Positions 40,767-48,540 of a stretch of 64,000 nucleotides of DNA are shown in pieces. A program made the position numbers and the translations under genes. The DNA is taken from contig JAFEAQ010000011.1 in NCBI GenBank assembly GCA_018266295.1, forward strand, positions 1,029,626-1,093,625. Direction: 5' to 3'. Each line of letters opens with the position of its first letter. Positions within the stretch are counted from its first letter, which is position 1. The notes beneath the pieces are model-generated. The model saw only the letters and a program-made list of their open reading frames with translations, searched no databases and was not told the origin of the DNA. The stretch is from Bdellovibrionales bacterium (GTDB taxonomy: Bacteria > Bdellovibrionota > Bdellovibrionia > Bdellovibrionales > Bdellovibrionaceae).

Positions 40767-40848
40767 CCCAGACGACCACGATGGTCGTCTGGCCCCGTTC
40801 TCATGGACGGATGGCCGTCGCTGTGTCCCTCACTGGGCGAGCGAAGAC
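40767..40848 (+). repeat. Intergenic repeat family, copy C, module 2
   Basis: Hairpin CAGACGACC / GGTCGTCTG with loop ACGAT (40769-40791), then CCGTTCTCATGGACGG, GACGG-ATGG-CCGTC, and CTGGG pairing back to the opening CCCAG. Compared with copy B (19917-19998) the stem carries a G-to-A change matched by C-to-T on the other arm. The modules in copy C are about 50 bases apart, and about 265 in copy B. Confidence 0.75.
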
Positions 40849-40892
40849 GCAACTCAAGAGTGACCAAAATGCTCAGCCAGAAGAAGTGCCTA

Positions 40893-42002
40893 TCACCGCT
40901 TCGCGCGGTCGTATTGCACAGGCCACTTTAGATCCACGCCGAGCTCTTTTGCCGCGTGCAGTGGGAAGTAAGGATCACGGAGCAGCTCTCGGCCAATAAA
41001 GAGAACATCCGCTTCGCCCTCTTTGAGGATTTTTTCCGCTTGAGTGCCCGAGGTGATAATCCCCACCGCGCCAGTGAAGATCTGCGCTTGATCACGAATG
41101 GCCGCCGCAAATGAAACTTGATAACCAGGGCCCGCAGGAATTTTTGCCTGAGACGTTGACCCGCCCGAAGAACAGTCAATCAAATCGATGCCGACTTCTT
41201 TGAGCTGCTTTGCAAAGACGATACTTTGCGGAAGATCCCAGCCATTATCAACCCAATCAGTTGCAGAAATGCGCACGAACACCGGCCACTTTGCGGGCCA
41301 CACCTTACGGACACGCTCAGCGACTTCTAGAGGGAAACGCATGCGGTTTTCAATCGAGCCACCATACTCATCCGTGCGATGATTCGACAACGGCGACAAA
41401 AATTCGTGCAGCAAATAGCCGTGAGCTGCGTGAATCTCGACAACTTCAAAGCCCGCTTCAAGACTGCGTTTTGCGGCCGCCTCAAAATCCTGAGCCACGG
41501 ACTCGATATCTTCTTTCGTCATTTCTTTCGGCACCACATGCTTATCACTGAAAGCAATAGCACTTGGCGCTTCCGGCATCCAACCGCCTTGCTTGCCGTC
41601 GATAGCCCCGCCTCCATGCCAGGGAGACGCAATGGAAGCTTTTCTCCCTGCGTGCGCGAGCTGAATGCCTGCAACAGCGCCATGTTCTTTTAAAAATGCC
41701 ACGATCGGTTTGAAGGCGTCTCGTTGAGTGTTATTCCAAATTCCTAAATCCGCCGGTGAAATGCGGCCCACAGGATGAACAGCGGTGGCTTCGACCATCA
41801 CTAGGCCTGCCCCACCGACAGCGCGGCTGCCAAGATGAACCAAGTGCCAATTGTTCGGCACGCCATCCATCGCCGAGTACTGGCACATCGGCGACATGAA
41901 GATACGATTTTTAAAATTCAACTCACGCAAACGAATCGGCGTAAAGAGTTTCGTTGTATGAGCTGTCAGCGGCGTGTGGGTTTGAACATCCATGTGAGTC
42001 AT
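40893..42002 (-). CDS. Old yellow enzyme family flavin oxidoreductase (YqjM-like)
   Basis: 369 residues, a TIM barrel binding FMN. Visible are FMSPMCQYSAMDGVPNNWHLVHLGSRAVGGAGLVMVEATAV (YqjM-type N-terminus with the regulatory Cys), GIQLAHAGRKAS, VVEIHAAHGYLLHEFLSPLSNHRTDEYGGSIENRMRF and the C-terminal IGRELLRDPYFP. Such enzymes reduce activated C=C bonds with NADPH and are linked to detoxification. It is the last gene of a leftward run after aspS and a cupin; the gap to the cupin is 22 bases. Confidence 0.93.
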   Translation of the reverse strand: MTHMDVQTHTPLTAHTTKLFTPIRLRELNFKNRIFMSPMCQYSAMDGVPNNWHLVHLGSRAVGGAGLVMVEATAVHPVGRISPADLGIWNNTQRDAFKPIVAFLKEHGAVAGIQLAHAGRKASIASPWHGGGAIDGKQGGWMPEAPSAIAFSDKHVVPKEMTKEDIESVAQDFEAAAKRSLEAGFEVVEIHAAHGYLLHEFLSPLSNHRTDEYGGSIENRMRFPLEVAERVRKVWPAKWPVFVRISATDWVDNGWDLPQSIVFAKQLKEVGIDLIDCSSGGSTSQAKIPAGPGYQVSFAAAIRDQAQIFTGAVGIITSGTQAEKILKEGEADVLFIGRELLRDPYFPLHAAKELGVDLKWPVQYDRAKR

Positions 42003-42024
42003 GAAAGCAAAATATCACTCTCAC

Positions 42025-42414
42025 CTACGAGAGTAAAGAAGGGGCCATCACTATGTCGTTGGACACGGACTTTTTGATGACAAGAATATGAGCTTCCACA
42101 TTTGTTTCATTCAGAACGAAGTGGTATTCAGCAGCTCCTGCTTGAAAACAAACTGAGTCTCCGGGAGACAAAGCGATTTTCTCCCCGCCTTCAACTGCGG
42201 TGGGATAACCGCTCAAAACAAAAACAACCTCATCGGTCTCTGTGTGAGAGTGGGCTCCGGAAGCCCGGCGCCCTGCTGGAATAATTTCGTGAGTAATAAA
42301 GAAGTCTTTAGACTGAAGTCCCTCGCTCAGAACCTGCGAGTGGGAAAAGGCCTCACCTGTTTTCTGTGAGGTCAATTCCCTGTGCTGATGTTCAGACCGA
42401 CGAAAGAGCTTCAT
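42025..42414 (-). CDS. Small cupin-domain protein
   Basis: 129 residues forming a single cupin: motif 1 GRRASGAHSHTETDEVVFVLSGYPT (two His, Glu) and motif 2 ALSPGDSVCFQAGAAEYHFVLNET (His near the end). These would bind a metal ion. The substrate or role is unknown; single cupins act as isomerases, dioxygenases or sensors. It lies 5 bases after the aspS stop and 22 bases before the flavin oxidoreductase gene, so the three may be cotranscribed. Confidence 0.82.
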   Translation of the reverse strand: MKLFRRSEHQHRELTSQKTGEAFSHSQVLSEGLQSKDFFITHEIIPAGRRASGAHSHTETDEVVFVLSGYPTAVEGGEKIALSPGDSVCFQAGAAEYHFVLNETNVEAHILVIKKSVSNDIVMAPSLLS

Positions 42415-42419
42415 CGCTC

Positions 42420-44261
42420 TTACATTTCTTTGTCAGAACCGTGCGAACGTGCTTTGCGAGCTTCGTCCACTGCTTTTTCAGCAAGTGGTGTGAGCTTCAC
42501 GCCGACTTCTGTCAGCTGATCGCGATTTACTTCGCTTGGGCAATCGGCCATGAGGTCGGTTGCTTTTGCGGTCTTAGGGAATGCGATCACTTCACGAATA
42601 GCATCTGTTTCACAGAGGAGCATCACCAAACGATCTAAGCCCCAGGCGATACCACCATGTGGAGGAGTTCCGTATTTCAAAGCTTCGAGGAAGAAACCGA
42701 ACTTGTGTTCTTGCTCTTCTTTGCTCAAACCCAAGAGACGGAACATCGCCTGTTGCAATTCACTGCGATAGATACGGATACTTCCGCCACCCATCTCGTA
42801 ACCGTTACAAACAAGGTCATATGCTTTCGCCAGCATTTTACCGTAAGAAGCTTCATTGCCATCAATCAAATCCTGAGCGTATTCGTCTTTTGGCGAAGTG
42901 AACGGATGGTGACGAGCAACCCAACGCTTATCTTCCGGAGAGTATTCAAACGCCGGGAAGTCCACAACCCACAAGAATTTGTAAGTGCCAGGGCTCACGA
43001 GTTTCAACTCTTTACCGAAGTGAATACGAAGAGTCGACAACGCCGCACACGCCGTATCGAAATCATCAGCAACGATCAAAGCGCAGTCGCCGTTTCCAGC
43101 GCCAACAGCTTTAAACATCTCACCCAATTTTTCAGGGCTAAAGAATTTAGAAACCGGAGAAGAATAAGTGCCATCAGCCTCAGACTTGATCCACACGAGG
43201 CCTTTAGCGCCCGCGCGTTTTGCCATATCAGTGAGTTTATCGAATTGACCGCGAGAGTATGCGCCACCTTTAGGAACCGCGATACCGCGAACAATTCCGC
43301 CGCGAGCAAGAACATCGTCAAACACTTTGAAGCCAGAACCAGTGACCACGGATTTCAAATCTTTGATCTCCATGCCGTAACGTGTGTCAGGCTTATCAAT
43401 ACCGTAACGATCCATCGCCTCTTGATAAGTCATGCGTGGGATTTCGCCAACGTCGATGCCTTTGATCTCTTTCCAAACCGTGCGCAGCAAGCGCTCGTTC
43501 ATTGCCATGATGTCTTCTTGATCAATGAAGGACATTTCCATATCGATCTGTGAGAACTCTGGCTGACGATCCGCACGCAAATCTTCGTCACGGAAACAAC
43601 GAGCGATTTGGAAGTAACGATCATAGCCCGAAATCATCAAGAGCTGCTTCAAAGTCTGTGGCGACTGCGGAAGCGCATAGAAAGTCCCTTGGTTCACACG
43701 CGAAGGAACGAGATAATCACGCGCGCCCTCAGGAGTGGATTTATATAAAATTGGCGTCTCTACTTCGAGGAAGCCGTTGTCAGACAAAAAGCGACGAACG
43801 ACTTGAGTGACTTTGTGACGAGTGACGAGGTGATTCGTCAAACGCGGAGAGCGCAAATCGAGGTAACGATATTTCAAGCGCAACATTTCATTTACGTTCT
43901 CATCATCCACTTGGAATGGCGGAACCGCAGAGTCATTCAAGATCTCACAACGAGTGGCTTCGATTTCGATTTCACCTGTTTTGATTTTTGCATTCTTCAT
44001 GCCGTCAGGACGTGCGCGCACGGTTCCTTCAACAGCCAGTACGAATTCGCCACGCAGATTTTTTGATGCGGAAGTTTCAGCTTTGTTTGGATCCAGCACC
44101 ACTTGCACAATACCTTCACGGTCGCGCAAATCGATGAACACGAGGCTCCCGTGATCACGGCGAGTATCAACCCAGCCCATGATGACGACCTTCTTGCCGA
44201 CGTGTTGAGAGTTTAAGTTGCCGCAATATTCTGTTCTTTTGAGATCTTTGACGAATTTCAT
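42420..44261 (-). CDS. aspS: Aspartyl-tRNA synthetase
   Basis: Start taken at the ATG at 44261 ([17 protein letters not shown]), giving 613 residues; the frame runs further upstream without homology. An N-terminal OB-fold binds the anticodon ([26 protein letters not shown]). The class II core follows with motif 2 [24 protein letters not shown], a bacterial GAD insertion, and motif 3 [14 protein letters not shown]. Length and the GAD insertion are those of bacterial AspRS. Whether it also charges tRNA-Asn cannot be judged without checking for AsnRS and GatCAB elsewhere. Confidence 0.96.
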   Translation of the reverse strand: MKFVKDLKRTEYCGNLNSQHVGKKVVIMGWVDTRRDHGSLVFIDLRDREGIVQVVLDPNKAETSASKNLRGEFVLAVEGTVRARPDGMKNAKIKTGEIEIEATRCEILNDSAVPPFQVDDENVNEMLRLKYRYLDLRSPRLTNHLVTRHKVTQVVRRFLSDNGFLEVETPILYKSTPEGARDYLVPSRVNQGTFYALPQSPQTLKQLLMISGYDRYFQIARCFRDEDLRADRQPEFSQIDMEMSFIDQEDIMAMNERLLRTVWKEIKGIDVGEIPRMTYQEAMDRYGIDKPDTRYGMEIKDLKSVVTGSGFKVFDDVLARGGIVRGIAVPKGGAYSRGQFDKLTDMAKRAGAKGLVWIKSEADGTYSSPVSKFFSPEKLGEMFKAVGAGNGDCALIVADDFDTACAALSTLRIHFGKELKLVSPGTYKFLWVVDFPAFEYSPEDKRWVARHHPFTSPKDEYAQDLIDGNEASYGKMLAKAYDLVCNGYEMGGGSIRIYRSELQQAMFRLLGLSKEEQEHKFGFFLEALKYGTPPHGGIAWGLDRLVMLLCETDAIREVIAFPKTAKATDLMADCPSEVNRDQLTEVGVKLTPLAEKAVDEARKARSHGSDKEM

Positions 44262-44337
44262 AGTGTTATGAGTCTGACACGTTGTCTTATTGCAGTCAAA
44301 AACCAAGTCAGGTAAATTATCTAGACTGGAGTCAACA

Positions 44338-44640
44338 ATGCCAAAATTTACGATCGAGCATAACAGCTCACACAGTGCGAAAGAGACCTTCGATAAAATC
44401 AAATCGTTTACAAGTGACGAAGACCTACGACGCTTCGATCCTAAGATGCAGTGTCAATTTAACGATGGTGCGATGAATGGCTCCATTAAAGGCAGCCAGT
44501 TTAAGGCGGAGCTGAATGTGTTGGCACAAGGAACAGGGAGTAAAATTGAGATCATTGTCGATCTCCCTATGCTTTTGGCCCCGTTTAAGGGTAAAGTCCA
44601 GGAAACTCTCCAGAAGAAATTGTCTAAATATCTGGCATAA
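44338..44640 (+). CDS. Polyhydroxyalkanoic acid system family protein (PHA_gran_rgn)
   Basis: From the ATG at 44338 the product is 100 residues: [23 protein letters not shown], then [29 protein letters not shown] and [30 protein letters not shown]. This is the pattern of the small PHA-system family, which resembles a START/SRPBCC-like fold. The family name does not prove PHA synthesis. It lies 10 bases before rpoH. Confidence 0.75.
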   Translation: MPKFTIEHNSSHSAKETFDKIKSFTSDEDLRRFDPKMQCQFNDGAMNGSIKGSQFKAELNVLAQGTGSKIEIIVDLPMLLAPFKGKVQETLQKKLSKYLA

Positions 44641-44650
44641 TTAAGAACCT

Positions 44651-45766
44651 ATGAAAAAGAAAGTGGCGGCAAAAAAGCCGAAGGAAAAAGCAAGCCCGGC
44701 GAAAAAGCCTGTTACGAAGCCCGTTGCAAAAAAAGCAACTTCAGCTAAGAAACCGGTCAAAGCCAAAGCCGTCGTCGCGGAAATCGTAGACGATGACAGC
44801 ACACTTGCGCCTGAACAGGCCGCCCCCGAGATTGGCAAAGCCTATGCAATGCCAAACGAACGCGAAATAGAAGAAGAGTTTGGTCTCAACGACGAGCCGA
44901 CGAAAGGCTTGGTTCCCACCGCAGATTCTAAAGCTATTACTTCGACCTCGGATCCTCTAGCGCTTTATCTTGCTGATGTCCGCAAGTATCCCGTGCTCAG
45001 CAAAGAAGAAGAGCAAGAAGTCGCTAAGAAATATTTCGAAACCAAAGATCCTGAAGCTGCACAAATCCTGGTGAAATCAAATCTTCGTTTCGTCGTCAAG
45101 GTTGCCGCTGAGTATTCCAAGTTCGGCGCGAAGATGATCGACCTTATCCAAGAAGGCAACGTGGGACTCATGCACGCTGTACGCGAGTTTAATCCGTACA
45201 AAGGAGCGCGCCTGATCACCTACGCTGTTTGGTGGATTCGCGGTTACATTCAAGAGTACTTGATGCGCCAGTATTCTATGGTCCGCATCGGTACGACTCA
45301 GAACCAAAGAAAACTTTTCTATCAATTGCAAAAAGAGAAAGACGCTCTCGATGCTATGGGACAGTCTCCGGACATTGCCCTCCTGAGCTCTCGCCTCGGC
45401 ATTCCTGAAGATGAAGTGGAGCAAATGGCTCAGCGAATGTCAGGCCGTGATATTAGCCTCGATCGTCCCTTGGACGACGACTCGGGTGGCACGCTGATGG
45501 ATTTCCAAAAATCGACATCAGACATGAGTGTCGATGAGCGCATTGCTCACGAAGAAGAGCTCGAGTTTCTGAAAGAGAAATTGAAAGAGATCCGCCCAGA
45601 ACTTTCTGAGCGCGAAAGAATTATTCTCGACGAACGCATTCTGAATGACGAACCGCTGACTCTGCAAGAGATCGGCGAAAAGCACGGCATCACACGCGAA
45701 GCCGTCCGTCAGATGGAAGTCCGCGTGATGAAAAAAATCAAAGCCAAAATGGAAGAGCTTAAGTAG
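44651..45766 (+). CDS. rpoH: Heat-shock sigma factor RpoH with basic N-terminal extension
   Basis: 371 residues. The sigma core starts near residue 101 (DPLALYLADVRKYPVLSKEEE, region 1.2), continues with region 2 (LRFVVKVAAEYSKFGAKMIDLIQEGNVGL, YAVWWIRGYI), the RpoH box QRKLFYQLQ (219-227), which identifies it as sigma-32 type, and region 4 (LTLQEIGEKHGITREAVRQMEVRVMKKIKAKM). The first 100 residues are extra: 1-40 are Lys/Ala/Pro repeats like a histone H1 tail, 41-100 acidic. Known RpoH proteins of about 285 residues lack this. Confidence 0.9.
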   Translation: MKKKVAAKKPKEKASPAKKPVTKPVAKKATSAKKPVKAKAVVAEIVDDDSTLAPEQAAPEIGKAYAMPNEREIEEEFGLNDEPTKGLVPTADSKAITSTSDPLALYLADVRKYPVLSKEEEQEVAKKYFETKDPEAAQILVKSNLRFVVKVAAEYSKFGAKMIDLIQEGNVGLMHAVREFNPYKGARLITYAVWWIRGYIQEYLMRQYSMVRIGTTQNQRKLFYQLQKEKDALDAMGQSPDIALLSSRLGIPEDEVEQMAQRMSGRDISLDRPLDDDSGGTLMDFQKSTSDMSVDERIAHEEELEFLKEKLKEIRPELSERERIILDERILNDEPLTLQEIGEKHGITREAVRQMEVRVMKKIKAKMEELK

Positions 45767-45837
45767 GGCGGTCTGTTCCGTCGCCCGACAAGATAACCAG
45801 CAAGTCTTGGCCCGCCTCTTGAATAATGGGTTTGGTT

Positions 45838-46827
45838 ATGAAACCAAATCAATTTATTTTCGCATTAAGTTCCGTAGCATTTACACTTTTTGTTAGCTGT
45901 CCAACACTTGCACAGCAGGCCGCCCCGAGCGACCTCTGCCAAGAGTTCACAGCTGGCTGTCAGATTAAAAAGATCGCGGTCAAAGGCCCCATGGACACCG
46001 AAGACCAGTATGCCCTGGATGTCACCGTAGGAGCTCTGACAGAGGCGCAATTCAACAGCCTCTATACACGTTATGCAACAAAGCCTACGAAGGCCTTTGA
46101 TGCTCGCCACGCTTATAAACTTGCTGAGTTCTTGCCGGCCTTTGCGCAAAAACTCAATGGCAAGATTTTGATTCCTCACTCTGTGCCGGCGCCTGCCGCT
46201 CTTATCCAAGCCCTGCGTGCGCAAGGTAAGAAAGCCGCGAACATTGCAATGGTTGATGGCAACTGCCACTCTGTGAGCTGGCAATGGGTTAACTACCTCC
46301 AAGGCCGTGGCACTGAAGAGGCCCTGCTGACTCTGGCTGATGGCGAGAGCATGAGTTTGGATGCTTCAGTAGACTATAAAGATATTCAGCCCGGTGATGT
46401 CCTTGTGATTAGCGGCACCGGTGGGTTTAATCAAGACGGTTCAGTTTTGCACTCGGCGGTTTACCTAGGCCACGGACTCATGTTTGAAAAACCAAATCCA
46501 GGTCAAGAATATGTGTATCGCATGAGCTATCTTGCTGACATCGTTGGTAAGTATAAAAAAGTGGATGCGCAGGCGGAGTTCCATTTCTATCGCCCGAGTA
46601 AGAATTCGCATCTCTTGCCAACTCTGACAGAGCAATTGTCACTCGTTTCAGATCAGAATCAAAAAGCCATGTCTGTGAATCTGTCTTCTGTACCCGCGGC
46701 GATTCTAAGCACTCATATTCTGCAGGAAAGCTGGGATAATGCAAAAGGCGAAAGCGTTTTCACTCTCGGCCGCATTTTGAAAGCGAGCGAAGTAAATCCG
46801 GCGAAATTTAAAAACGTCGGTCCTTAA
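45838..46827 (+). CDS. Secreted NlpC/P60- or CHAP-like cysteine peptidase (tentative)
   Basis: Start taken at Met at 45838 (MKPNQFIFALSSVAFTLFVS, signal peptide). 329 residues. The candidate catalytic Cys is in VDGNCHSVSWQWVNYLQGRG and the candidate His in SVLHSAVYLGHGLMFEKPN, with GDVLVISG between. This C...H order and spacing suits papain-like NlpC/P60 or CHAP folds that cut peptidoglycan peptides. The N-terminal 100 residues match nothing I know. Terminator copy 1 follows. Confidence 0.6.
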   Translation: MKPNQFIFALSSVAFTLFVSCPTLAQQAAPSDLCQEFTAGCQIKKIAVKGPMDTEDQYALDVTVGALTEAQFNSLYTRYATKPTKAFDARHAYKLAEFLPAFAQKLNGKILIPHSVPAPAALIQALRAQGKKAANIAMVDGNCHSVSWQWVNYLQGRGTEEALLTLADGESMSLDASVDYKDIQPGDVLVISGTGGFNQDGSVLHSAVYLGHGLMFEKPNPGQEYVYRMSYLADIVGKYKKVDAQAEFHFYRPSKNSHLLPTLTEQLSLVSDQNQKAMSVNLSSVPAAILSTHILQESWDNAKGESVFTLGRILKASEVNPAKFKNVGP

Positions 46828-46841
46828 ATCTTAATACCCAC

Positions 46842-46880
46842 AAAATGAAAAAGGCCCCGGCGATTGCCGAGGCCCTTTGT
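46842..46880 (-). terminator. Terminator, direct-repeat copy 1 (39 bases)
   Basis: On the minus strand the hairpin (arms GGGCCTCGGC and GCCGGGGCC with loop AATC) is followed by TTTTTCATTTT. It lies 17 bases after the stop of the gene at 46898-48313. The 39 bases 46842-46880 are identical to 48469-48507. Confidence 0.85.
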
Positions 46881-46897
46881 AAGTTATAGAATAAAAA

Positions 46898-48313
46898 CTA
46901 CTTACTGTTTAAAAACTCAAACTTCGAAGTATAAGAACCGCAAGTCTTCACCATGTTACCGACAAGTTGTTTGGCCAAATCTCGATGAGTTGTCATAGTA
47001 GAAGCAGAAATCTCACTTGGTACAAGTCGACAGTCAGAGGGCGCTACCTTTCCACTCGCATTTAGTCTTTTTACCGCTTGGGCAATTAGGTGGTCGAGCG
47101 CTTGAAGATCTTTTTTCTTTTGGACAATAGAAAGATTGTTGTAGTACCCATCTTTCTTTCCTTGGGCCAATTCAGCATCTAGAGATGCCTGCTTAGATAC
47201 CTTTAGCCCCATTTGATAACAATATTCCAATTCATCTTCTGCAGCCTTGCACTCTTTGGTGTTCTCTAGTGCCGCTTTTTTTGCAACCTTACTACGCAAC
47301 TCGGCTACCCTATTCTTTCTATCAGCCTCCAAGCTTTCAACAAGAGTTTTAATTTTCGCATCTTCACCAGGTTGTTCCGGAGGTTTGATCCAATAATTAA
47401 TCTCTCCATTAACGCTCATTGACTCAAAGCCGATGCGACCTGCTACCTCGCCGGGCGCTACACACGTTAAACTGTCTCCGTAGAAGGTCTCACAGGGATC
47501 TGCACGATTTTCATTTGTCCTTCTAAAGCCAGTCCCAGGATGGCAAAGTGTTTCGAGACGGTCTGCCTCTGGCTTAGTGAAGCGATTATTCGCATTAACT
47601 TGACCTTGATTACAAATTTCATATTTAACTTTGCCCGCAACTCGATCGGCAGCCTTTTTCTTTGCGACATCAAGCTCTATCCTTTGAGCTTGACCCTTTA
47701 CTTCTTTGCTTTTTTCATACGCAATAAGCTGTGCAGACCAATCCACTTTTGGTGGTGATACTTTATCCTTGGCGTAACAAGGGCAGACTCTTTTGAAATC
47801 CAACCATTCGCGTACATCTTGTGCTTGACCTTCATTTGTGACCGATCCAGCACTTTCAAGTGTCTCAAGCTTTGGTCCGACGCTAGTCCATTTCAGATCG
47901 CAATTGAAAGGCTCCGTACATTTCTGAGAGGAAACTTGAGCAACTTCCGGCGAAGCTTTTAGAGCCTCTTGGGCTGGCGCGGACGTTACTGCTTTCTGAG
48001 TCGGCACCTTAACCGTCTCAAGCTCTTTCTTCAATTTCAACCCCTCTGCCTGAAAGTCTCTCCCTTTTAAGGCACTTGTGATATATGCAGATGCGAGGCC
48101 CGATTTGCTTAAATAGCATTCGCATTCCTTTTGGTATTTTATAACTGCAATTGCTTTCTTGATATCTTCCTTTGTCGTCATGGGATTTGCTGGTATTGAG
48201 GTGTTGACCAAAGCGTTGCCACGTTCTTCGCATTTAGAATTTTCTTCTGGCGTACATGACCACGCCTTTGCGCTATGTATTGCGAAAATCAATATCATTA
48301 CAGATAATTTCAT
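46898..48313 (-). CDS. AT-rich Cys-rich secreted protein of unknown function
   Basis: 471 residues with a signal peptide (MKLSVMILIFAIHSAKA). Many Cys occur in short patterns (SCTPEENSKCEERG, KECECYLSKSG, CTEPFNCDLKW, RVCPCYAKDK), and long charged helices lie between (LVESLEADRKNRVAELRSKV). AAAGG precedes the ATG by 7 bases. Two hand-counted stretches are only 33% and 35% G+C (47581-47640, 48121-48180), against 55% in a sample of the upstream gene (46261-46320). With flanking 39-base direct repeats this looks like an acquired gene. No family is recognised. Confidence 0.75.
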   Translation of the reverse strand: MKLSVMILIFAIHSAKAWSCTPEENSKCEERGNALVNTSIPANPMTTKEDIKKAIAVIKYQKECECYLSKSGLASAYITSALKGRDFQAEGLKLKKELETVKVPTQKAVTSAPAQEALKASPEVAQVSSQKCTEPFNCDLKWTSVGPKLETLESAGSVTNEGQAQDVREWLDFKRVCPCYAKDKVSPPKVDWSAQLIAYEKSKEVKGQAQRIELDVAKKKAADRVAGKVKYEICNQGQVNANNRFTKPEADRLETLCHPGTGFRRTNENRADPCETFYGDSLTCVAPGEVAGRIGFESMSVNGEINYWIKPPEQPGEDAKIKTLVESLEADRKNRVAELRSKVAKKAALENTKECKAAEDELEYCYQMGLKVSKQASLDAELAQGKKDGYYNNLSIVQKKKDLQALDHLIAQAVKRLNASGKVAPSDCRLVPSEISASTMTTHRDLAKQLVGNMVKTCGSYTSKFEFLNSK

Positions 48314-48468
48314 ACGTATACCTTTAGTGTGGTTGTACTAGCACGATAGCATACGCTCATGTGAAGTCATCGGTTATGAATAAACCAAGACTAATTTGCC
48401 TGAGTTGCGGCCCAAATCCAATACTCATGTCTAAATACTTCTTTCAGACAATAATCCAAACGGCGGTA

Positions 48469-48507
48469 AAAATGAAAAAGGCCCCGGCGATTGCCGAGGC
48501 CCTTTGT
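48469..48507 (-). terminator. Terminator, direct-repeat copy 2 (39 bases)
   Basis: Identical to copy 1 at 46842-46880. It lies 33 bases after the stop of the stalked lipoprotein gene (48541-49968) and is read on the minus strand as hairpin plus TTTTTCATTTTT. Confidence 0.85.
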
Positions 48508-48540
48508 TATGTGGAGTTTACCAGAAACTCCTTTTAGCTG

